From positions 3,224,001 through 3,288,000 of the forward strand of contig NZ_BKZW01000001.1 in NCBI RefSeq assembly GCF_008974265.1: DNA of 64,000 bases, in the 5' to 3' direction. Source of the DNA: Dictyobacter vulcani. Lineage in GTDB: Bacteria; Chloroflexota; Ktedonobacteria; Ktedonobacterales; Ktedonobacteraceae. Positions 38,219 through 46,590 of the stretch are shown here, in pieces. Below the pieces are notes generated by a model. It saw nothing but the letters and a program-made list of their open reading frames with translations. It did not search any database and was not told the origin of the DNA. Within the stretch, counting starts at the first letter, position 1; each line of letters starts with the position of its first letter. The translations under genes and the position numbers were made by a program.

Positions 38219-38811
38219 AGCATTCTTCTACAGTATATTTTTGTGATGGACGAACGACAAAAAAGAAATGTCACACCCGACTGTCAGGGTGTGGCAGATA
38301 AAAGAGCTCAAGTACCCAGCGGCCGAAGCTGATGGGATTGGTTGAATCGGCAATTTTTTCTATTATATAATAAATTTCCTGTTGTGCCTATCGTGACGCG
38401 TCTGCCCAGGACTTTGCAATTCTTTGTTTTGCTGGCCTCGCTTGCACCGGAGGCTTGCTCGTACGTGGAGAGGGCGCCACACGCGGAGGCCGCACTGCTG
38501 CGTTTGCGCAGGCCAGCGTGCAAGAACGACTTCGCAGTGCTGTGGCGCCTACAGGGATCGTGTGGATCCTCCCCGTACCTTCTCGAAGAGGATCACGAAA
38601 CAGGATCCGTCTCGGTGTAGGCGCCACAGGCATGCGATGCTTTTTGAGCCCCTCGCTCCACCATCACGCCGCATGCCGGCCTCTGCGTGTGGCGCCCTCT
38701 CCACGTACTATTTTTATGGCCACAAAAGCGCTTCAACGAAAAATATTGGCCTTTAAGGCTGCCGGTACGACAGGTCTCCTAACCGAAATGTATTGGCCGC
38801 GAGGGCTGCCG
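38219..38811. other. Gene-free interval holding a large foldback
   Basis: No credible gene. It holds a short CACACCC/GGGTGTG hairpin near 38272-38295 and the 248-bp inverted-repeat element described separately. Confidence 0.5.
38461..38708. repeat. 248-bp foldback element with 31-bp inverted ends
   Basis: The arms 38461-38491 and 38678-38708 match as inverted repeats over 31 bp with one mismatch. Inside lies a second perfect 13-bp inverted pair (38541-38553 and 38616-38628). No coding content is credible. Its size and layout are those of a MITE or a structured RNA; no target duplication was found. Confidence 0.75.
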
Positions 38812-39978
38812 CTACGAGGGGTTGAGTATGAGGTGTTCGGGGAGTTGGATGGTGTCGGCTCCGAGGTAGCGTTTGAAGCGTTGCATGGCTTGTTTGATGG
38901 CGTGATAGAGCTCGGCATCGGGCTGGCAGTTGTCTTCCCACCACCAGTTGAAGATGGTCCAGGTTTTGGCGTTGAGGCGGGAGTCGAGGCGGGCGATGAA
39001 GCGGTCCTTATAGAAGACGGGGAGTACATAGTAGCCCCAGCGGCGCTGGGCAACTGGCTTGTAGACTTCCCAGAGGTAGTCAAAGGAGAAGATTTGCTGG
39101 ATGGCTTTTCGGTCCCAGAGCATGCTGTCCAGTGGACCCAGGAATTTGACTTCGGGGTCTGCTGGCAATGGCGTGTCGAGATAGGGCAAGGCGTGGCGAT
39201 GCAGGTAGTAGAGGTTTTTTTTCTCGCCAACCTGGACCGGTAGCAGGGTGCCATCTTCTACCAGCTGGAGCACGGCCTGTTTGCGTACAGCGGTGGATCC
39301 ACAGGCGCTCCAAACGGCGGATTCAGCGTTGGGGCGCAGGAGTCCGACTGCCTGGTAGCGCCGGGCGATGATCCAGCGGTGATAGGCTTCGGCATCGGGA
39401 TGGATGGGCTGGTTATAGTGCTGTGTGGGAATGACGCGTTCTGGCCGATCATAGTAGTGGCGACCACTTTTGCGATGGTGGGTAACCACGATCCCACTGA
39501 CCCACATAGCACGCAGGACGCGCTTGACATTGGTCATCCCATACCAGGAATTTTGATCAGCCATGCGGGTACGATCCTCAAATTCCAGCGACGAAAGCGG
39601 TCCACGGGCATCGATGGCGGCCAGGACTGCGGGTGCCGTCTGCGGATCTACCTCCATGATTTCGCGATCGTGATAGGGACGATACAGTTCACGGACATGC
39701 GAGCGCATGGCCCAATCGCTGATCGGAACCAGGCAGGCTTGTTTATCCCAGGAATCATATATTAGTCGATCCGTATAGGCGGCCGGCTGCCAATCATCCA
39801 CCCGGTAACCAGGAACACGTGCCTGTAAGACCAGATCGACATTGCGGCCAACAGGATTTAAAGGATCGTACTGCACCGTGCCCAGGCGGTTAAAGACGCC
39901 TGGGAGATCGGTTGGGGTGAAATGATAATTAGCTAGTAAGCGCTGTGCCTGTTCCTGTGAGATCTGTATCGTCGTCAT
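38812..39978 (-). CDS. YcaQ/AlkX-family winged-helix DNA glycosylase
   Basis: Member of the HTH_42 (YcaQ/AlkZ) family, DNA glycosylases that unhook alkylated bases and interstrand crosslinks. The protein (388 aa) carries the catalytic Q-Phi-D motif as QYD in LGTVQYDPLNPVGRN, the form found in YcaQ/AlkX, not the QYQ form of AlkZ. Other family segments are SWDKQACLVPISDWAMRSH, LGPLDSMLWDRKAIQQIFSF and the C-terminal YYVLPVFYKDRFIARLD. It is the last gene of a minus-strand operon, 19 bases after a ClbS/DfsB-like gene, itself preceded by an isochorismatase-like gene. That context suggests defence against DNA-damaging natural products. Confidence 0.88.
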   Translation of the reverse strand: MTTIQISQEQAQRLLANYHFTPTDLPGVFNRLGTVQYDPLNPVGRNVDLVLQARVPGYRVDDWQPAAYTDRLIYDSWDKQACLVPISDWAMRSHVRELYRPYHDREIMEVDPQTAPAVLAAIDARGPLSSLEFEDRTRMADQNSWYGMTNVKRVLRAMWVSGIVVTHHRKSGRHYYDRPERVIPTQHYNQPIHPDAEAYHRWIIARRYQAVGLLRPNAESAVWSACGSTAVRKQAVLQLVEDGTLLPVQVGEKKNLYYLHRHALPYLDTPLPADPEVKFLGPLDSMLWDRKAIQQIFSFDYLWEVYKPVAQRRWGYYVLPVFYKDRFIARLDSRLNAKTWTIFNWWWEDNCQPDAELYHAIKQAMQRFKRYLGADTIQLPEHLILNPS

Positions 39979-39997
39979 GTGCTACTCTTTCCGTTAG

Positions 39998-40489
39998 TTA
40001 TGCCTTTCGGCTGGCCAGCCATTCCTGAATGATCTGGGTATGTTCCTGATAATGCTCATAGGTGTTACCAGCGATCCAGGGCCAGATAGAATTCTGGGAT
40101 TTGCCCCAGGGAAGCGGACTATTCAATTGCTGATCTGAGAGGCGCTCAACCGCGCTCTGAAGCTCCAGAGAAACGGCGGCGAACTCGTTGCGTACCTCTG
40201 AGAGTGGACGATCTTTACTAGTTTGATAATAGAGCTCATTGATTTCATCTTCACTCATGCCGGGTGTAGGATCACCAGCTTCGACCTGGTTATGGATTGC
40301 TTGCAGGGCGGTAATGACACGATTCTGCCAGGCGCTTAAATGGGCGATGTTATCTTTGATCGACCATTTGCCATTGACGCCGGGTGTGGTCAGCTGTTCA
40401 TCGCTGAGCGAGGAGAGCAGGTTTGTGAATTCTGTATAGCCGGCCTGCATACGGGTTAATAGTTCAGCTTTGGTGACAAACTCAGTCAT
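39998..40489 (-). CDS. ClbS/DfsB-like four-helix-bundle protein (DUF1706)
   Basis: Protein of 163 residues from the DinB-like superfamily. The N-terminal TKAELLTRMQAGYTEFTNLL and the signature GKWSIKDNIAHLSAWQNRV match the ClbS/DfsB group; the C-terminal GNTYEHYQEHTQIIQEWL is also typical. ClbS hydrolyses the cyclopropane warhead of colibactin and protects producer DNA; other members are of unknown role. The gene lies 23 bases after the isochorismatase-like gene and 19 before the YcaQ-type glycosylase. I am sure of the fold family but not of any ClbS-like activity. Confidence 0.8.
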   Translation of the reverse strand: MTEFVTKAELLTRMQAGYTEFTNLLSSLSDEQLTTPGVNGKWSIKDNIAHLSAWQNRVITALQAIHNQVEAGDPTPGMSEDEINELYYQTSKDRPLSEVRNEFAAVSLELQSAVERLSDQQLNSPLPWGKSQNSIWPWIAGNTYEHYQEHTQIIQEWLASRKA

Positions 40490-40512
40490 ATCTGTATTCC
40501 TCTTTCCTTGAT

Positions 40513-41049
40513 TTAGTTTAATACGGCGCTGGTGGGTTTGATGGTAATAATGGCTTCATCACTGCCGAAATCGTTCAGGGTATAGTTATAGAAGGCGATG
40601 ATCTGCTCCGCACTGAGCAGGTCAGTATCGAAGGTCAGATGGGCATCGCTGACCAGGATGACATTGTAGCCGAAGGTCGTGGCGCGTCGGACGGTGGTAT
40701 CGACGCAGTATTGGGTCTGGCCACCGACCACGATCAGTTGGCGCGTACCGTATTGTTGCAGGGTTTCCTGTAATCTGGTGTCATAAAATGCATCTGAGGC
40801 GCGCTTATTGACAATTGCTTCGCCATCCCGAGGGGCGATCGCGGGATGGATCTGCCATTTAGGGCTACCGAGCTCCAGGCCATGTCCTTTGGGACCATCA
40901 TGCTGAACATAGATCACGGGAACGCCAGCGCTACGTGCGCGCTCCAGCAAGGTCTGCATGTTTTTCAGAGCTGGTTGATGATGGGCCATATCAGGATCAA
41001 TCATGCCGACCTGGATATCAATGATTACCAACGCTGTATCTTTTTGCAT
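40513..41049 (-). CDS. Isochorismatase-family cysteine hydrolase
   Basis: Protein of 178 residues with the family triad: Asp11 (LVIIDIQVGM), Lys82 (VNKRASDAFYDT) and Cys115 (GGQTQYCVDTTVRRA), with the cis-peptide GGQT loop ahead of the Cys. This family covers nicotinamidases, isochorismatases and other amide or enol-ether hydrolases; the substrate cannot be told. It is the first gene of the operon with the ClbS-like and YcaQ-like genes and is divergent from the WYL regulator across 176 bases. Confidence 0.88.
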   Translation of the reverse strand: MQKDTALVIIDIQVGMIDPDMAHHQPALKNMQTLLERARSAGVPVIYVQHDGPKGHGLELGSPKWQIHPAIAPRDGEAIVNKRASDAFYDTRLQETLQQYGTRQLIVVGGQTQYCVDTTVRRATTFGYNVILVSDAHLTFDTDLLSAEQIIAFYNYTLNDFGSDEAIITIKPTSAVLN

Positions 41050-41225
41050 CCTATTCCTCTTAAGTTCTTATGTCTTATGTTTCTTATGCATTGCCCCTGC
41101 ATAGCCAATGCAGCCTCAAAAAAAACTTGTATCTTGAGTTTACCGTCAAAAGAGGGTAAGATTCGCCCTGATTAGATATTTTTTTGACGAGAGCCAGGAT
41201 ATTGGTGGTGAAGGAGTCACGGACA

Positions 41226-42182
41226 ATGTATTTTCCGACAACGCGTGTGTTGACCGTATTGGAGTTGTTGCAATCGCGGCAGCAGATCAGTGGACAGGAG
41301 TTGGCGGAGCGCTTAGAGGTGGATCCACGGACGGTGAGGCGCTATATTACGATGCTGCAAGATCTGGGGATTCCGGTTGAGGGTATGCGTGGCCGTTATG
41401 GGTCTTATCGCTTGCGCCCGGGCTTCAAGTTGCCTCCGCTGATGTTTAATGATGATGAGGCCCTGGCACTGACCGTGGGATTGCTGGTCAGTCGTAAGAT
41501 GGGCTTGACGTTGGCGACACCGGCCGTTGAGGGGGCGCTGGCCAAGATTGAGCGTGTCATGCCTGAGGCCTTGCGGGAGCGTATCCAGGCGCTCCAGGAG
41601 ACACTGGTCGTGGATATCACACCAACAGGAGCGGCCCCACGCAGTGATATTGTGATCACCTTAAGCGAGGCGGCGCGTCAGGGTCATGGTATTCAGATGG
41701 CGTATCGTGCTTATGAGGGTAAAGAAACGCAGCGCCAACTGGATCCTTATGGACTGGTATATCGTTCAGGTTACTGGTATGTGGTTGGTTATTGTCATCT
41801 GCGCCTGGAGCTGCGCACGTTTCGCCTGGATCGGGTGGTCAGGGTTGAGCCAGAAGTAGAGCGCAGCTTTGTGCGACCCGACAACTTTGATTGCCTGGCG
41901 TTTGTGTTAAAGGCCATACCATCGACTCCGGCCACCTGGTTTGTCGAGGTTTTGCTGGATACCACCCTGGAAGAAGCGCAACGTATCGTACCACCGGCGC
42001 TGGCTTTGTTAGAACAGGTTGAAGATGGGGTTGTGTTGAAGTGTTATGTCGATCACCTGGAATGGATGGCCTGGATCCTGATCCGGTTGCGGTGTACGTT
42101 TGTGGTGCGTCAGCCAACGGAACTGCGGGACGAGTTACTCAAACTGGCCCAACAGATAACCGCGCTGGCCGAGCGCACCTGA
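41226..42182 (+). CDS. HTH-WYL transcriptional regulator
   Basis: YafY-type regulator of 318 residues. The N-terminal winged helix spans about residues 3-60 (LLQSRQQISGQELAERLEVD, RTVRRYITMLQDLG). The WYL domain spans about 130-220, with the signature lysine/tyrosine strand in LDPYGLVYRSGYWYVVGYCH and ELRTFRLDRVV. A WCX extension completes it. WYL domains sense ligands; the best-studied examples respond to single-stranded DNA after damage or to nucleotides. The start at 41226 follows AAGGAG at 41211. It is divergent from the isochorismatase/ClbS/YcaQ operon and probably controls it from the shared 176-bp region. Confidence 0.9.
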   Translation: MYFPTTRVLTVLELLQSRQQISGQELAERLEVDPRTVRRYITMLQDLGIPVEGMRGRYGSYRLRPGFKLPPLMFNDDEALALTVGLLVSRKMGLTLATPAVEGALAKIERVMPEALRERIQALQETLVVDITPTGAAPRSDIVITLSEAARQGHGIQMAYRAYEGKETQRQLDPYGLVYRSGYWYVVGYCHLRLELRTFRLDRVVRVEPEVERSFVRPDNFDCLAFVLKAIPSTPATWFVEVLLDTTLEEAQRIVPPALALLEQVEDGVVLKCYVDHLEWMAWILIRLRCTFVVRQPTELRDELLKLAQQITALAERT

Positions 42183-42224
42183 TCCTGTTATGGAAGCAAG
42201 CGCTGCTCCCATGTGAAGGAATAA

Positions 42225-43450
42225 CTATTGTTCTTTGCGCAGGAAATCCACCAACTCACGCAGGAAGAGTTCCGCGTCCGTTACCAGTCCGGCGGCCTGG
42301 AAGCTACCACGATCGGCCAGCTTGGTGACGACCGACTGATTGATATCGACGACGACGGTGCGTACATGCGCGGGCAGCATATTGCCAGTCGCGATGGCAT
42401 GCAGCATCGAGGCGACGATGATCGACATCTCGATACCCGGAAGCTCTTCGCGCATGCGTGCCTGTGCCTGCTGCATATCTGAGATCACGCCAGGCATGGG
42501 ACCATCATCACGGATCGAGCCAGCCAGCACCATCGGGATGTGATGCTTGTGGGCTTCATAGGTAATGCCCTCGCGTAGCAATCCTGTCTGAATGGTTTTC
42601 TCGATTGAGCCAATGCCGCGAACAGTATTGATCGCACGTAGATGATTACGATGTCCACCCACAACCTGTTCGCCACTCTTTAAATCAACTCCCAGCGAGG
42701 TACCAAACATAGCTGACTCTACATCATGGGTAATGATCGCGTTACCGCCAAAGATTACCTGTACATAACCCATACGAATCAATTCGGCCACATAACGGCC
42801 AGCACCCGTATGAATGACGGCTGGACCCAGCACGAACAGGATCTTCCCCTGGCGTGCGCGTACCTCTTTCATCTGTTTGGCGATATTGTGGATCGCTCGC
42901 ACTTTGACTTTTTCTGAGGATACATCGCTCTGCATGAACGCAAAATCATCATGGCTGCGCGCACGGGCATAGGGCGTGACGCGGATCCCATCATGGCCGA
43001 TCACGATCTCTTCGCCGACGTGTACGTCGTGCATTGGACGGCAGTGGGCACTATTCTGCTTGCGATCAATGGCAATCGCCACATCCATCTCAATTTTTTC
43101 TACCTCGACCCACTGACCGTTCAGGCGTATCTGGGTTGGCAAATTGGTGGTGGAGTAGAATTTATCGGGGAGAACCCCTTCTTGTTCGACCTTTATCGTA
43201 TGAACATCATCGGCATGTAAGAGGACGGCACCAAGTTGTTGGAGCTGAGAAATAATCTGTTCAAGCACCTCATCATTGGGGCCTCGACTTTAATACGCAC
43301 ATAGCTGGTATCATCTTTAGTGGCACCAACCTGTATTTCCTCAACATCAAAATTACCACCGCGATCCATAATCGTATCCCAGGCCTTTGGTAGCGTCCAG
43401 GAGTCAATAATGTGACCGCTCATTTCCATTACTTCGTGTACTGTATGCAT
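42225..43450 (-). pseudogene. LOR/SDH-type ornithine cyclodeaminase family protein (TIGR00300), frameshifted
   Basis: Homologue of the archaeal-type ornithine cyclodeaminase and of the C-terminal half of cyanobacterial AgrE/ArgZ. It would convert ornithine to proline with NAD. The N-terminal part lies in one frame ([20 protein letters not shown], then [13 protein letters not shown]). The rest, from [16 protein letters not shown] through KILFVLGPAVIHTGAGRYVA and VVVDINQSVVTKLADRGSFQ, lies in another, starting at 43268. Adding one base to the GGGG run at 43278-43281 (plus strand) joins them as [15 protein letters not shown] homopolymer miscall is a likely cause. It converges with the WYL gene. 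Confidence 0.85.
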
Positions 43451-43555
43451 AGCTTGCTCTCGCATTTCTTTCCAAAGCTAGTGAATTGAGCTGTAGTCTT
43501 TTGCTGCTTAGTGTATGCGTCCCGCCAGGGAATGTCAATTGACAATGTACTACTG

Positions 43556-43690
43556 CCAGGGCTTTCCAATTCTCCTTGCAAGCGGGGATGCAAGGGGCGG
43601 CCAGCCCCTTGCCGGAGCGCGAGGTGTCCTCGCATCTCCTCCCTCTTCTCCCGCCGAAGGCGGGACAAAAAGAGAATTGGAAAGCCCTGG
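43556..43690. mobile_element. MITE-like element with 19-bp inverted repeats and 8-bp target duplication
   Basis: A 135-bp non-coding element with perfect 19-bp terminal inverted repeats (43556-43574 and 43672-43690, beginning CCAGGGCTTTCC), flanked on both sides by TACTACTG (43548-43555 and 43691-43698). It lies 1 base from the stop codon of the PPK2 gene. CAGGG-type ends and 8-bp duplications recall the ISAs1 family, but no matching transposase is in the window. Confidence 0.9.
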
Positions 43691-43699
43691 TACTACTGC

Positions 43700-44530
43700 T
43701 TAATAAATCTGGGGAATAATATTATAAGCTAGCTCTAACTCCTGATAGTTCTTTAAGGGTTGATGTTTGGGCAGTTTTATCGATTTGACTGGAACTTCTT
43801 TATAGGGTATCTGACTTAGCAGATGGGAGATGCAGTTCAAGCGGGCCTTACGCTTATCGTCGGCAGGCACGACATACCATGGAGATTCAGGGATATCGGT
43901 GGCAAGAAACATCTCATCTTTGGCTCTGGAATAATCACACCAGCGACGATGTGCTTCAATATCCATCGGACTGAGCTTCCAGACCTTGCGTCCATCATTG
44001 ATGCGAGCCTGAAAGCGGCGTTCCTGCTCCTCTTGACTTACCTCAAACCAATATTTGATGAGGATGATACCGTTATGGATAATCATCTGTTCAACTTCTG
44101 GACAGAGTTGCAGAAAATCGCGGTGTTCCTGTTCGGTACAGAATCCCATCACACGTTCAACACCGGCACGATTATACCAGCTACGGTCGAAAAGCATAAC
44201 TTCTCCGGCCGCTGGTAGGTGGACCAGGTAGCGTTGGAAATACATCTGCGATTTTTCGCGCTCGGTTGGCACCGTCAGTGCGACTATCTGGAAGACACGA
44301 GGACTGACACGTTCGGTAATGCGCTTAATCGCCCCACCTTTACCAGCCGCATCCCGACCCTCAAAAATGACGACTATCCTTAATCCGCTCTGTACCACCC
44401 AGCTTTGCAACTTGACCAGTTCCGTCTGTAGCTTTTTTAATTCGCTCTCAAATTGTTTTCTCGAAAGCTTTTCTGAAGGTTGACTTCCACTCTCTCCTGC
44501 CTGCTTTTTCTTTTCCACGTGTATATCCAT
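43700..44530 (-). CDS. ppk2: Polyphosphate kinase 2 (class I-like)
   Basis: PPK2 of about 276 residues. Walker A is in VIFEGRDAAGKGGAIKRI, the lid module in FDRSWYNRAGVERVMGFC and Walker B-like in GIILIKYWFEVSQEEQERRF. The sequence has the class I style, a group mainly phosphorylating ADP or GDP from polyphosphate. The start at 44530 is chosen for its family-like N-terminal length, with AGAGAGATG ahead of it. A MITE is inserted right at its 3' end. It differs clearly from the PPK2 at 35948. Confidence 0.9.
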   Translation of the reverse strand: MDIHVEKKKQAGESGSQPSEKLSRKQFESELKKLQTELVKLQSWVVQSGLRIVVIFEGRDAAGKGGAIKRITERVSPRVFQIVALTVPTEREKSQMYFQRYLVHLPAAGEVMLFDRSWYNRAGVERVMGFCTEQEHRDFLQLCPEVEQMIIHNGIILIKYWFEVSQEEQERRFQARINDGRKVWKLSPMDIEAHRRWCDYSRAKDEMFLATDIPESPWYVVPADDKRKARLNCISHLLSQIPYKEVPVKSIKLPKHQPLKNYQELELAYNIIPQIY

Positions 44531-44708
44531 CTGATCATCTCTCTTGCTGTGTATGTGAACTATCGACGAGAATATCCTGTCTTTGCTGCTCTCAGACACT
44601 TTTTTTTACAGCATCTAGTCTCACTAATCGCCAGATAAGAGGGTATCCTCTATATTACAGCAGGGATTCAAGGATAAATATTCTAAAATCATTATGGAGC
44701 AGAAGAAG

Positions 44709-44738
44709 AAGCCTGATGTGTACACATATCAACAGGCT
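44709..44738 (-). terminator. Probable terminator of the Cas4-like operon
   Basis: Hairpin AGCCTG/CAGGCT with partly paired interior, immediately after the stop at 44739 on the minus strand, followed by a pyrimidine-rich tail. Confidence 0.5.
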
Positions 44739-45302
44739 CTATTTGCCCTGGCCCACCGGACAAATAGGTTGGTAGATACAGGCGCGACACTTAGCAACTT
44801 TTTGTTTTTTGAGCGATGGCGGTAGTTGCGAGGAGCAGAGGTCCATCTGTTTGAGGTGGCGCAGGACCTTTTTGCGCAGGGCGGCTGTATATTCAATGGG
44901 AAATTCACGGTCGGTGTAGCGGAGGATGCCATGAGTGGGTGGTTCCTCGGCATATTCTTCCAGGATCAGGCAATAGGTGGCCACCTGCAAGACATGATGG
45001 CTATCGGGATTCATGGCATTGATGGCGATAGGTTTGACATCTACGGGGAGCAATTGCTTGTCTGGCAGTCTGACGATATATGTCGGCCTGGCGCTGACAG
45101 GAAACTCGTCCGAGGTAATCGCTTCGCCCAGGCCGTCGGTATTCTCATAGACCAATTCACCAGGGGGCAGGCCCAGTGCCTGATGATGTTCACGCACCAG
45201 ATAATCGCGCTGGACACGGCGCTCATTGAAGAGCAAGAGAAAGCAGGCGACGGAAAATAAGAGTAACCCGATGCCACTAGCAAAGAGTACCTGCCCTAAC
45301 AT
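44739..45302 (-). CDS. Membrane-anchored Cas4-like PD-(D/E)XK protein, core half
   Basis: Protein of 187 residues. One N-terminal transmembrane helix (VLFASGIGLLLFSVACFLLL) is followed by a cytoplasmic Cas4/RecB-type domain: LLPVDVKP with Asp88/Lys90 at the E-x-K position, the Q-x3-Y helix Gln106/Tyr110 (HVLQVATYCLILEEY) and a C-terminal Cys172-x2-Cys175-x5-Cys181 cluster, as used for the Cas4 iron-sulfur cluster. The first catalytic acid (PD in most Cas4) seems replaced (RPTYIV, Thr74). The N-terminal Cas4 cysteine motif is absent here and appears in the upstream gene instead. The three genes HD, 45335 and this one form one operon. Nuclease activity is unproven. Confidence 0.7.
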   Translation of the reverse strand: MLGQVLFASGIGLLLFSVACFLLLFNERRVQRDYLVREHHQALGLPPGELVYENTDGLGEAITSDEFPVSARPTYIVRLPDKQLLPVDVKPIAINAMNPDSHHVLQVATYCLILEEYAEEPPTHGILRYTDREFPIEYTAALRKKVLRHLKQMDLCSSQLPPSLKKQKVAKCRACIYQPICPVGQGK

Positions 45303-45334
45303 AGTTATGTTTATCCTTCCGTTTTCCTGCTTCG

Positions 45335-45763
45335 TTATTTTAAGATCAATGTCAGTATTGAGAAACCAACCAGCACCACGCCTGTACCGAGCGCCAGTAC
45401 GGCCAGACCCAGCAACCGACGTACCTTTGGATGATTCTCGACCGCCTCATCGTACTCCTCATCCAATTCTTCATCGGCCTCCATCTCAGGAAACTGCTTG
45501 GCTCTCCGCGCATCCTCATAGAAGGCACCACGCCGCGCCAGAATCTGTTCGATCACCTGATAATCTGGCATTTCAGGGGCCAGAGATCCATATTCCTGTT
45601 CGATCTCAACCATCTGCGCGAACAAAGAGTCATTATCAGCCTGCACCGCCGGATCATATTGCTCATGCCACCAGACAAGAGGACAATATTCATACTGCGC
45701 GACTTCTTTCGCCGTATAGAGCCGTTGTGGCGCCAGTAGATTCTTCGTATTTTTTTGCTGCAT
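45335..45763 (-). CDS. Membrane protein with Cas4 N-terminal cysteine motif (partner half)
   Basis: Protein of 142 residues. Residues 15-35 (LYTAKEVAQYEYCPLVWWHE) match the Cas4 N-terminal motif, where the single Cys (Cys27) supplies the fourth iron-sulfur ligand. A long acidic helical stretch follows, ending in one transmembrane helix (LLGLAVLALGTGVVLVGFSI) at the C-terminus. The next gene, 32 bases on, starts with a transmembrane helix and continues with the Cas4 core. Together they look like one Cas4 fold interrupted by a membrane hairpin and split into two polypeptides. There is no sign that a single frameshift separates them: the first has a proper stop and the second its own start. Confidence 0.65.
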   Translation of the reverse strand: MQQKNTKNLLAPQRLYTAKEVAQYEYCPLVWWHEQYDPAVQADNDSLFAQMVEIEQEYGSLAPEMPDYQVIEQILARRGAFYEDARRAKQFPEMEADEELDEEYDEAVENHPKVRRLLGLAVLALGTGVVLVGFSILTLILK

Positions 45764-45785
45764 AGTTCTTTACTACTACCGTGTG

Positions 45786-46382
45786 TTAGCGGCTTACTTC
45801 CTGTTTTGTGTCTGACGTTCCGGCCAGTCCCAGCGTATCAGCGACCTCGGTCATGGCCTGGATCACAAACGCGATATGCTCGTTCAGATCCACTCCCAGT
45901 TCCTCCGCCCCTTTCACCAGATCCTCACGGTTCACACCGGCCGCAAAGGCTTTGGCCTTCATCTTTTTACGTACCGAAGAGACTTCCAGGCCCTCAATAC
46001 TTTTTGTCGGGCGCACCAGTGCGGTTGCTGTAATCATACCCGTGATCTCATCACAGGCGTAGAGTCCCTTTGACAGCAGATCGGTGCGCGGATGGTCCTC
46101 CAGATTGATATCATTATGGGCCAGGATCGCGTAGATAATGCGCTCATCATAGCCATCTGCTGCGAGCCAGCGGGCTGCCACCTGCGTATGTTCCTTGAGA
46201 TCGGGATATTCTTCATAATCGCAGTCATGCAACAGACCCGTCATCGCCCACAATTCTTCATCTTCCCCATATTTACGTGCATAAGCGCGCATCGCGGCTT
46301 CAACTGATAGCATATGTTTCTGTAGATTCTCATTTTTTACATGGCTGGTCATCAAAGCGTATGCATCATTTCGTGTTGGCAT
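45786..46382 (-). CDS. HD-domain (HDIG) hydrolase
   Basis: Protein of 198 residues from the HD metal-dependent phosphohydrolase superfamily. The conserved His/Asp cluster is in MTGLLHDCDYEEYPDLKEHT, with later metal-site residues in ILAHND and YACDEITGMI. Small proteins of this type are usually single-substrate nucleotide or phosphate-ester hydrolases. The start at 46382 is chosen because GAGAGGGATAG precedes it; the longer frame from 46493 lacks one. It leads the minus-strand operon with the two Cas4-like halves (gap of 22 bases). HD and Cas4-like domains also meet in CRISPR and DNA-repair loci, but no other such gene is near. Confidence 0.85.
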   Translation of the reverse strand: MPTRNDAYALMTSHVKNENLQKHMLSVEAAMRAYARKYGEDEELWAMTGLLHDCDYEEYPDLKEHTQVAARWLAADGYDERIIYAILAHNDINLEDHPRTDLLSKGLYACDEITGMITATALVRPTKSIEGLEVSSVRKKMKAKAFAAGVNREDLVKGAEELGVDLNEHIAFVIQAMTEVADTLGLAGTSDTKQEVSR

Positions 46383-46590
46383 GCTATCCCTCTCACTACA
46401 TAGATGTGCGGCCAATTTTGCCTCTATTATAGCACAGGAGTTGGGCTCAGGACGGTCGAGTATTTGGGGATTGCGGATCGATGTTTCTACCATTGAACAG
46501 GCGTGCTATGATGGTTTATGGTCCCACTTGTATTTGGATTATATGTATTTTATAGGTTGTTGTAGCACGCCTGGATGAGGGAACATTTTT

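Noticed and set aside
38455..39243. 262-codon plus-strand frame opposite the YcaQ-type gene
   Set aside because: It runs through a non-coding foldback and then antisense to conserved glycosylase motifs.
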